Assembly (NCBI GenBank): GCA_904420045.1 | Contig: CAJFTY010000059.1 | Coordinates: 27,831 to 91,830, forward strand | Length of the DNA: 64,000 nt | DNA from: Candidatus Metaruminococcus caecorum | Lineage (GTDB): Bacteria > Bacillota > Clostridia > Oscillospirales > Ruminococcaceae | Reading direction: 5' to 3' | In this document: positions 1 through 7,049 of the stretch, in pieces | Layout: each line of letters starts with the position of its first letter | Position numbering within the stretch: the first letter of the stretch is position 1 | Notes under the pieces: model-generated | The model's database searches: none | Seen by the model: only the letters and a program-made list of their open reading frames with translations | Told to the model about the DNA's origin: nothing | Made by a program: the position numbers and the translations under genes

Positions 1-2832
1 GCGTATGTCCTGGGGGAGGACGGGAAAACCCTCTTGTCCTCTGTGCAGGAAAAGCAATATGGAATAGATGGTATTTTGACGGTCAACTCCGATCAGACTG
101 TGGGAGAAGTCAGCCCTCTTTTGTACGGAGCGTGCATGGAGGACGTCAATCACGAGCTATACGGCGGCATCTGGTCCCAGATGGTGTACGGCGAAAGCTT
201 TGCGGAACCCGCTTCTACGATAGCGGTGCAGGCGTTTACCTCCTATGGCGGGACTTGGAATACCAAACAGGAAAACGGCGTCAACCAGATCACGGTGGAC
301 CGCTTGGACGGCACTGGCCCTAAGCTGATGATCGACGGCACCCAGTGCGAATCCGGCGTGGTTTCCGCCGATGTGCTGGTGGGCGGAGGCGAAGGCCCTG
401 CGGGCTTTGTTGTTAAGGTCACCGACCCCAGAATCGGAGCAGACAATTTTAACGGTTACGAGGTGGGCCTGTTAAACAACGCGGTGCGCATCGGCGCCCA
501 CCGGTACAACTACACCGCAGTGGGGGACTATCCCTGCAACGCCCCGGCGGGCAGCTGGGCAAATCTGAAAGTCGCCATGACCAAAAACACCCTGACTGTG
601 TACGTCAACGGGGAAAAGGCGGCGGAGTACACCGATCCCAATCCCTTGGTAAACGGCTCTGTTGGATTCCGGGCGTGGAACTGCTCCGCGCAGTTTCAAA
701 ACATCCGGTTCGGTGCGGACGAAGCGTCCATGAAAGAGATTGAGATCCCGGATTTCAGCCAAAACAAAGTGAGCGTCAGCGGTATGTGGGAAAGCGTGTT
801 CCGGGGCGGAGCTCAGGGCGAGCTTTCTTTGACAAAAGAGAATCCCTATAAGGGAAGCCAGAGCCAGCGGATTGTGTACACCTCCGGCAAAGGCGCGGTG
901 GGCGTCAACAACATGGGACTCAACCGCAAAGGCATGAACTTTGAAAAAGACAAGGCGTACGAGGGATATTTCTACGCCAGAAGCGATGAGGGCGCGCAGG
1001 TTTCTGTGGTACTGGAAAACGCAGACGGCTCCCGGCAGTATGCAAAACAGGCGGTTGCGGTTTCCGGCGGCGAGTGGAAAAAATATGCTTTCACCATCAC
1101 GCCGAACGCCAAGGACGCGGCGGGCCGCATGACCCTGGAGCTTGAAAATCCCGGAACAGTGGATTTGGGCTACGTCTTTTTACAGCCCGGCGAATGGGGG
1201 CGGTACAAGGGCCTTCCCGTGCGCAAAGATGTGGGTGAAGCATTGGAAAACCAGCATTTAAGCGTGCTGCGATTCGGCGGATGCATGGCCAACGCCGAGG
1301 GTTACAAGTGGAAAAACATGCTGGGCGATCCGGAAACCCGGCCGGTTTACAAGGGCTGGTGGTATGAGTATTCCTCCTTCGGCTTTGGTATCGTGGAGTT
1401 TTTAAACCTGTGCGAGGCTTTAGGCGTAGTGGGAATCCCGGACTTTAACGGCCACGAGTCCGCACAGGACATGGCGGATTTTATCGACTTTGCCACTGGC
1501 ACCGACAAGAACAATCCATGGGTGCAAAAACGGATTGAAATGGGCCATCCCGAGCCCTACAAGCTGCCGTACCTGCAATACGGCAACGAGGAAAAGGTCA
1601 ACCTGGACTTTGCCGGCCGCTTTAACGCCGCCGCCAAAGCCATCTGGGAAAAGGACGACGACATTATCCTGGTGGTGGGCGATTTTGCTTACCAGCAGCC
1701 CATCGGGGACCCCTACAACTTTACCGGAGCGGATTCCGGCATCACCTCGCTGGAGGGGCAAAAGGCGATCCTGGACCAGGCGGTGAAATATGACCGGGAG
1801 GTCTGGTTCGACGTCCACGTCTTTACAGAGACCCAGGGAAATTCCCACCACTATTTCGAAGCGCTGACAAGCTTTTATTATCAGCTCAAGCAGATCTGCC
1901 CCGACGCCAAGGTAAAGCTTCCGATCTTTGAGTTTAACGCCAACACCCACGACGTGGAGCGCGCCCTGGAAAACGCCTACGGCACCGCCGTGTGTGAGCG
2001 GCTCAGCGAGATTTTCCCCATTGTCTGCTCCGCCAATAGTCTGCAGGTGGACGGCCACAACGACAATGCCTGGAACCAGGGCCTAGTCTTTATGGACAAC
2101 GACAGCGCATGGATGCAGCCTCCCGGATATGTGACGGGGATGTTTTACGACGCGTACCAGCCCAATTTGGTGGAGGCAAGGCTCACCCCTTGGGATCAAA
2201 ACCTGTCGGTGACGGCCACTGCCAGCGACGACGGCAAAACGGTTGTCCTCAAGTTTGTCAATCAAAATAAATCCTCCAAAAACGTGCAGGTGGATCTTGG
2301 GGAGTTTACCGGCAATCAAAACAGCGGGACGGTTCGTGTCTTAAAAGGCGCCGCTAAGGCAGTGAACACGGCGGACAACAAACAGGCGGTGGTTCCCACC
2401 TCCCAAACACTGGAAAACCCTGTGCAAAATGGGAAAATGACCATCAAACTGGATGCGTACTCCCTGACGGTGCTGGAGCTGACCGCCCAGTCCGATCCAG
2501 AGCCGCCTGTTTCCTCAGAGGAACAAAGCAGCTCCGAACCCGGAAGCGAATCGGATGGTTCCAGCGCGCCGGAATCCAGCAAGCCTGAATCCTCCAGCGA
2601 TGAAAGCGTTCCCCCCCAGCCGGAAAGCTCCACGGCCGGCGAAAACAGTCAGAGCAGCACCCCGGACGGGCAGGAGCCGGCAGAGGAGCATTCCTCCCGC
2701 GGGGAACAAAGCCATCCGGAGGAGCAAAAACCCGCCAATCCCACCACTGGAGGAATCTTCTGCGGGGGCGCTTTGCTCACCTTGGCAGCCGCATCCTGTG
2801 CATTCGCTGTTTACAAAAAGCGCAAAGCGTAG
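1..2832 (+). CDS. Surface-anchored GH51 alpha-L-arabinofuranosidase, 5' end outside window
   Basis: The reading frame is open from base 1, so the N-terminus and any signal peptide lie upstream. The product should release terminal arabinofuranosyl units from arabinan or arabinoxylan at the cell surface. A LamG/concanavalin-like module lies near bases 300-710 and a CBM-like beta-sandwich near 780-1190. The GH51 barrel follows, with the acid/base Glu in YGNEE (bases 1588-1590) and the nucleophile Glu in FEFN (1930-1932), and then a C-terminal beta domain. After about 2480 comes a Ser/Glu/Pro-rich wall-spanning linker, then NPTTGG, a hydrophobic stretch and a KKRKA tail. This is a sorting-signal layout, though the motif is not canonical LPXTG. 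A LacI regulator follows. The GH51 call is firm; the exact substrate is inferred. Confidence 0.88.
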   Translation, partial: AYVLGEDGKTLLSSVQEKQYGIDGILTVNSDQTVGEVSPLLYGACMEDVNHELYGGIWSQMVYGESFAEPASTIAVQAFTSYGGTWNTKQENGVNQITVDRLDGTGPKLMIDGTQCESGVVSADVLVGGGEGPAGFVVKVTDPRIGADNFNGYEVGLLNNAVRIGAHRYNYTAVGDYPCNAPAGSWANLKVAMTKNTLTVYVNGEKAAEYTDPNPLVNGSVGFRAWNCSAQFQNIRFGADEASMKEIEIPDFSQNKVSVSGMWESVFRGGAQGELSLTKENPYKGSQSQRIVYTSGKGAVGVNNMGLNRKGMNFEKDKAYEGYFYARSDEGAQVSVVLENADGSRQYAKQAVAVSGGEWKKYAFTITPNAKDAAGRMTLELENPGTVDLGYVFLQPGEWGRYKGLPVRKDVGEALENQHLSVLRFGGCMANAEGYKWKNMLGDPETRPVYKGWWYEYSSFGFGIVEFLNLCEALGVVGIPDFNGHESAQDMADFIDFATGTDKNNPWVQKRIEMGHPEPYKLPYLQYGNEEKVNLDFAGRFNAAAKAIWEKDDDIILVVGDFAYQQPIGDPYNFTGADSGITSLEGQKAILDQAVKYDREVWFDVHVFTETQGNSHHYFEALTSFYYQLKQICPDAKVKLPIFEFNANTHDVERALENAYGTAVCERLSEIFPIVCSANSLQVDGHNDNAWNQGLVFMDNDSAWMQPPGYVTGMFYDAYQPNLVEARLTPWDQNLSVTATASDDGKTVVLKFVNQNKSSKNVQVDLGEFTGNQNSGTVRVLKGAAKAVNTADNKQAVVPTSQTLENPVQNGKMTIKLDAYSLTVLELTAQSDPEPPVSSEEQSSSEPGSESDGSSAPESSKPESSSDESVPPQPESSTAGENSQSSTPDGQEPAEEHSSRGEQSHPEEQKPANPTTGGIFCGGALLTLAAASCAFAVYKKRKA

Positions 2833-2850
2833 TAGGATAAAAGTAGCAAT

Positions 2851-2884
2851 TCCGATCCAAGCAGGGAAGATCGCTTGGATCGGA
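2851..2884. other. Perfect 12-bp inverted repeat between GH51 gene and lacI-type gene
   Basis: TCCGATCCAAGC (2851-2862) and GCTTGGATCGGA (2873-2884) form perfect arms around a 10-base loop, 19 bases after the arabinofuranosidase stop. No T-run follows on the plus strand (AAAATCT), so a simple intrinsic terminator is doubtful. It could be an RNA hairpin or an operator for the adjacent LacI-family protein. Confidence 0.6.
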
Positions 2885-2928
2885 AAATCTACAGGAACCT
2901 GCTCACGGAGCGGAGAAAAGGGTGCGGC

Positions 2929-3942
2929 ATGAGCAACAAAAAAAGCGTAACACTCAGGGACATCGCGGAAAAGACAGGCGTTTCGATCAATACGGTTTCC
3001 CACGCGCTGAAGGACAAACCGGATATTTCCGTGAAAACCAGAGAGCGGATCAAACAGGTCGCCCAGGAGATGGGCTATATCGGCAACGCCTCGGCGAGCT
3101 TTTTGCGCTCGGGGATCAGCAAGACCATTGCCATTATTTTAGGGGATATTTCCAACCCGCATTTTTCCATCATGGTCCGGGAAATCGAGACGTTTATCCG
3201 TGAATTCGGCTACACCACTTTTATTCTGAACACCGAGGAAAACGAGCAAAATGAGCGGCAGGCGATTGTGTCCGCCGTGCAGAAAAATGTGGACGGCATC
3301 CTGTGGTGCCCCGTCCAGCAAAGCGAGGACAATCTCCGCTTTATCCGCAAAACCGGCGTCCCCTTTGTGTTGATCGGCCGGCGGTTTCCAAACCGAAACG
3401 TGGACTATGTGGTCTGCGACGACGCCAACGGCGGTTTTGTGGCGGCGGATTATTTAATTCAGCAGGGGCATCGGGAAATCCTGTTTTTAAACGGCCCCAT
3501 GCATGTTTCCAGTGCTCAGGAACGACTGCTGGGCTATCAGGGAGCGTATGCCAAGCACGGCCTCGACAATCCGGAGCGGCTTGTTTACAGCGGCTGCGCC
3601 AGGGCAGGGGAGGCCAGCATTTTGCTGGAAAAGGCGCTGGGGGATAACCTGTCCGCCACAGCGGTGCTGGCCTTCAGCGATCTGATTGCCTGGGAGGCGA
3701 TTTTGACCCTCAACCGGATGGGACTGCGGGTGCCCGAGGATATTTCGGTGGTGGGGTTTGACAACATCCAGTCCCAGTTTTTGTTTCCGGTTCTGTTGAC
3801 CAGCGTAAGCTCTTCCAAAAGCGCCATGGCCAAAGCCGCTGCTCAGCTGCTTCTAAACCGGATTGAAGATAAGGGCGGAGACCCCCAGCATATTGTCATA
3901 CCAACAAAACTAATCATCAGGGAATCGGTTCGCCGGTTATAG
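2929..3942 (+). CDS. LacI/GalR-family transcriptional regulator
   Basis: A 337-residue regulator. The N-terminal helix-turn-helix reads TLRDIAEKTGVSINTVSHAL near residues 6-25, and a periplasmic-binding-protein-like sugar-sensing domain follows from about residue 60. The ATG at 2929 is chosen because it begins immediately before the HTH; the frame stays open further upstream but adds no family-like sequence. It lies between a surface arabinofuranosidase and a glycyl-radical enzyme with only short gaps, so it probably controls this catabolic group in response to a sugar or sugar-derived ligand. The ligand cannot be read from the sequence. Confidence 0.9.
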   Translation: MSNKKSVTLRDIAEKTGVSINTVSHALKDKPDISVKTRERIKQVAQEMGYIGNASASFLRSGISKTIAIILGDISNPHFSIMVREIETFIREFGYTTFILNTEENEQNERQAIVSAVQKNVDGILWCPVQQSEDNLRFIRKTGVPFVLIGRRFPNRNVDYVVCDDANGGFVAADYLIQQGHREILFLNGPMHVSSAQERLLGYQGAYAKHGLDNPERLVYSGCARAGEASILLEKALGDNLSATAVLAFSDLIAWEAILTLNRMGLRVPEDISVVGFDNIQSQFLFPVLLTSVSSSKSAMAKAAAQLLLNRIEDKGGDPQHIVIPTKLIIRESVRRL

Positions 3943-3976
3943 CGGAACCGAATCTGCGAATGGAGTGTCAGCAAGC

Positions 3977-6013
3977 ATGGATGCACGCGTACAACAGCTT
4001 CGGCAAATGATTTTAAAGAAGGCCCACGATCAATACCGAGTGAACATAGAACGTTCCGCCAAAGAATATGCAACGCTCAATCTGTCGGATGTGGAGCGGG
4101 CCTGCCGCCGTCTGTGCGCCATGCTGGAAGCTGAAACTCCCGTGGTGTTCCCAGAAGAACGCATCTGCTATACCCGTACCGTGAAAAACCTGTTTCCTCT
4201 GTATACCGATGAGGAGTGGGAGGTGCGCTCCAAGCCTTTTGTGTGGGGCGTGGGAAACATCTGCCCGGATTATGCCACCACCATCGGCATGGGGCTTAAT
4301 GCCCAGCGGGAGCGGTGTGCCCAAAAGCTGAAAACCGCGGATGAAAAGCAGCGGGAATTTCTCTCCTGCCTGATCCGGGATATCGACGCGGTACTGGATT
4401 TAGCCCGCCGCTATCGGGAGGAAGCCCTGCGCGTGGGAAACCAAATCGTCGCCGACACCCTGACGCGGGTCCCCGCCCAAGGGGCCAGAACGTTTTTGGA
4501 GGCCCTGCAGTTTTTCCGTATCCTTCATTTCACCCTGTGGTGCGAGGGGGAAAATCACAATGGCATCGGCCGGTTTGACCAGTACATGTACCCCTATTGG
4601 AAGCGGGACATCGAAAACGGCGTTTTGACCGAGGAGGAAGCCTTTTCCCTGCTGGAGGAATTCTTTTTGACCTTCAATCGGGATAACGACCTGTACCCTG
4701 GAGTGCAGAAGGGAGACAACGGCCAGAGCATGATGCTCGGCGGGGTGGACCGGGACGGAAAGCCCGCGTTTAACGAGCTGTCCTCCCTGTGCCTGCGGGC
4801 CTCCCGGGAGCTTTTGCTCATCGACCCCAAGATCAACATCCGGGTGGATAAAAACACCCCGGCCTCGGTGTTCTATGAAGGGACGCTTCTCACCAAGCAA
4901 GGGCTGGGATTCCCTCAGTACTCCAATGACGACGTGGTGATCCCAGGACTTGTAAAGCTGGGATACAGTTTGGAGGACGCCCGGGATTACACAGTGGCCG
5001 CCTGCTGGGAGTTTATCATCCCCCAGTACGGCATGGAAATTCCCAACATCGACGCGTTCAGCTTTCCCGACGCGGTGGATGAGTGCGTGAAGATGCTGGA
5101 CTCCTTCGACAGCTACGAGGCGTTTTTGGAGGCGCTCAAAGCCCGGATGCAGATTCAGTGCGACCGCCTGGTGGAGCATGCCAATACAATGACGCTTTTG
5201 CCGGCTCCCTTTGTGTCCATGATGATGGATGACTGCGTGGAGCGGGGAGAGGATATCTCCGCCGGGGCGCGGTACAACAACTACGGGCTCCACGGCGTGG
5301 GGCTTTCTGCGGCGGTGGACGCGGTGGAGTCCATCCGGCTGCACGTGTTTGAAAAACGAGATGTCTCCCCCCAGGAGATGATGGACGCGGTGGAGACCGA
5401 TTTTGCCGGCCGGCCGGAGCTTTTGCACTTGCTGCGGTATGAAACCCCGAAGTTTGGGGACGGTGATCCCGAGGTGGACGAAATCGCCAGCCTGTTGGCC
5501 GGGCGGTTTGCGGACTGCCTGGAGGGGAAGAAAAACAACCGCGGCGGTATTTACCGGGCGGGCACCGGATCCGCCATGTACTATCTGTGGTACGGGGATC
5601 ACAGTAGAGCCACTCCCGGCGGGCACCGCAAAGGGGAACCTTGGGGGGCCAACTATGCGCCGGAGCTTTCGGTGCGCAGCAAGGGGCCGCTGTCGGTGAT
5701 CCAGTCGTTTACTGCGCCTGACCTGATGCGGATAATCAACGGCGGGCCGCTGACCATGGAGTTTCACGACAGCGTGTTCCGGGACGAGGAAAGCATCTGG
5801 AAGGTGGCGCGTCTGGTGCAGGCGTTTGTACTGCGGGGTGGACACCAGATGCAGCTCAACTCGGTGAACCGGGAGGTTTTGCTGGATGCTCAGAAGCATC
5901 CGGAAAACTATCAGAACTTAATTGTGCGGGTCTGGGGCTGGAGCGCGTATTTTGTCCAGTTGGATAAGACCTATCAGGATCACGTGATCGCCCGGCAGGA
6001 ATTTCAGGTGTAA
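3977..6013 (+). CDS. Glycyl-radical enzyme of the pyruvate formate-lyase superfamily, substrate unknown
   Basis: A 678-residue PFL-like protein. The C-terminal radical segment is RVWGWSAYF with the radical Gly at residue 654, 25 residues from the end. The active-site loop reads AACWEF with the thiyl Cys at residue 343. The C-x-E arrangement is the one known from glycyl-radical dehydratases and lyases (glycerol/diol dehydratase, choline lyase, hydroxyproline dehydratase); pyruvate formate-lyase has adjacent cysteines instead. Trp on both sides of the radical Gly is unusual. It is shorter than most family members (about 760-850 residues). ATG 3977 is preferred to GTG 3965 because GGAG at 3962-3965 is well spaced. 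Its activase is encoded downstream. The superfamily is certain. A substrate derived from pentose or plant polysaccharide breakdown is inference from context only. Confidence 0.88.
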   Translation: MDARVQQLRQMILKKAHDQYRVNIERSAKEYATLNLSDVERACRRLCAMLEAETPVVFPEERICYTRTVKNLFPLYTDEEWEVRSKPFVWGVGNICPDYATTIGMGLNAQRERCAQKLKTADEKQREFLSCLIRDIDAVLDLARRYREEALRVGNQIVADTLTRVPAQGARTFLEALQFFRILHFTLWCEGENHNGIGRFDQYMYPYWKRDIENGVLTEEEAFSLLEEFFLTFNRDNDLYPGVQKGDNGQSMMLGGVDRDGKPAFNELSSLCLRASRELLLIDPKINIRVDKNTPASVFYEGTLLTKQGLGFPQYSNDDVVIPGLVKLGYSLEDARDYTVAACWEFIIPQYGMEIPNIDAFSFPDAVDECVKMLDSFDSYEAFLEALKARMQIQCDRLVEHANTMTLLPAPFVSMMMDDCVERGEDISAGARYNNYGLHGVGLSAAVDAVESIRLHVFEKRDVSPQEMMDAVETDFAGRPELLHLLRYETPKFGDGDPEVDEIASLLAGRFADCLEGKKNNRGGIYRAGTGSAMYYLWYGDHSRATPGGHRKGEPWGANYAPELSVRSKGPLSVIQSFTAPDLMRIINGGPLTMEFHDSVFRDEESIWKVARLVQAFVLRGGHQMQLNSVNREVLLDAQKHPENYQNLIVRVWGWSAYFVQLDKTYQDHVIARQEFQV

Positions 6014-6033
6014 GAAAGCAGTTTACTGATTTA

Positions 6034-6069
6034 AAAAGCCTTTGCCGTACTGGCGGCAAAGGCTTTTTG
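6034..6069 (+). terminator. Intrinsic terminator between glycyl-radical enzyme and its activase
   Basis: AAGCCTTTGCCG (6035-6046) pairs with CGGCAAAGGCTT (6053-6064) over a 6-base loop and is followed by a T-run. It lies 21 bases after the enzyme's stop and 31 bases before the activase start. It should limit transcription into the activase gene, giving more enzyme than activator. Confidence 0.85.
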
Positions 6070-6100
6070 TGAAATTCATCCATCAAAAGGGGAGCTGTTT

Positions 6101-6949
6101 ATGCAGGGGACCATCTTTGACATCAAGGAGTTCACTGTCCACGACGGACCGGGGATCCGCTCGACCATCTTTCTGAAGGGCTGCCCCCTGCGGTGTATCT
6201 GGTGCCATAACCCGGAGGGGCTGTCATCGGCGCCCCAGCTAATGATTACCCAGAACGGATGCACCGGCTGCGGACTGTGCCGGAAGCCCTGCGATCATCC
6301 CCGATGCCAGGGCCTTGGCCGGTGCGCGTTTCGATGCCCGCAGGGACTTGTCAAGATCGCAGGGGAGAGGGTGGAGGCCAAGGATTTGGCAGACCGAATG
6401 CTCCGGCAGCGGGAATTTTTTGAAAGCTCCGGTGGGGGAGTGACCATCTCCGGCGGGGAGCCGCTGTTTCAGCCCGCCTTTTTAATGGAGCTGTTGGAGC
6501 GGCTGGCTCCCCTGCACCGGCTGATCGAAACCTCGGGGTACGCGCCGGAGGAGGTATTCCGCCAGGCGGCAGAGCGCTGCGAGCATGTATTTTTGGACAT
6601 CAAGCACCCGGATGATGCGGTTCATCGCCGGGTGACCGGTGTGTCCAACAAACAAATTTTAAAAAACCTTTCCTACCTGAAGCAAAGCGGCCTCCCCTAT
6701 ACCATTCGAATTCCCTTGATTCCGGGAATCAACGACGATCCGGCGGTGATCCGGCAGATCGCCGGGCTGTTAAAGGGCGAGCGGGGCGCGCTCCAGCGGG
6801 TGGAGTTCATGCCCTACAACCCTTTTGCCCCCGCCAAATATGAAATGACAGGCATGCCCTTTGCCTATAAAAAGCCTCGGGACAACGATTTGGATTCCCT
6901 GCCGCTGGAGGAATTCCATGCGCTGGGGATTCAAACGAAAGTGCTTTAA
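6101..6949 (+). CDS. Glycyl-radical enzyme activating protein (radical SAM, PflA-like)
   Basis: A 282-residue radical-SAM enzyme. The SAM-cluster motif CxxxCxxC appears as CPLRCIWC near residues 28-35. A ferredoxin-like insert with two further cysteine groups (CTGCGLCRKPC and CQGLGRCAFRCP) follows at about residues 50-80, as in activases of the dehydratase and decarboxylase type and unlike the short PflA. The GGEP motif is near residue 120. It abstracts hydrogen from the Gly of the upstream enzyme using S-adenosylmethionine and an Fe-S cluster. The start has AGGGGAG at 6088-6094. It shares strand with its substrate protein but is separated from it by a terminator. Confidence 0.93.
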   Translation: MQGTIFDIKEFTVHDGPGIRSTIFLKGCPLRCIWCHNPEGLSSAPQLMITQNGCTGCGLCRKPCDHPRCQGLGRCAFRCPQGLVKIAGERVEAKDLADRMLRQREFFESSGGGVTISGGEPLFQPAFLMELLERLAPLHRLIETSGYAPEEVFRQAAERCEHVFLDIKHPDDAVHRRVTGVSNKQILKNLSYLKQSGLPYTIRIPLIPGINDDPAVIRQIAGLLKGERGALQRVEFMPYNPFAPAKYEMTGMPFAYKKPRDNDLDSLPLEEFHALGIQTKVL

Positions 6950-6989
6950 AAAAGCGATCAACACAATGGATCCCTGTTTGGATATTACA

Positions 6990-7037
6990 AAAAAGGAAAG
7001 AACCCTGTGAAATTTTTCACAGGGTTCTTTCCTTTAT
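6990..7037. terminator. Bidirectional terminator between convergent genes
   Basis: A long perfect hairpin (AAAGGAAAGAACCCTGTGAA against its complement at 7018-7036) with A- and T-runs on both sides. It separates the activase (plus) from the metallophosphoesterase (minus) and can serve both. Confidence 0.88.
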
Positions 7038-7049
7038 AAATGCTTTTTG

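Noticed and set aside
4400..5899. A 499-codon open frame on the minus strand within the glycyl-radical enzyme gene
   Set aside because: It is the mirror of a GC-rich gene on the other strand. The composition is Pro/His/Gly/Arg-rich, with no domain and no ribosome site.
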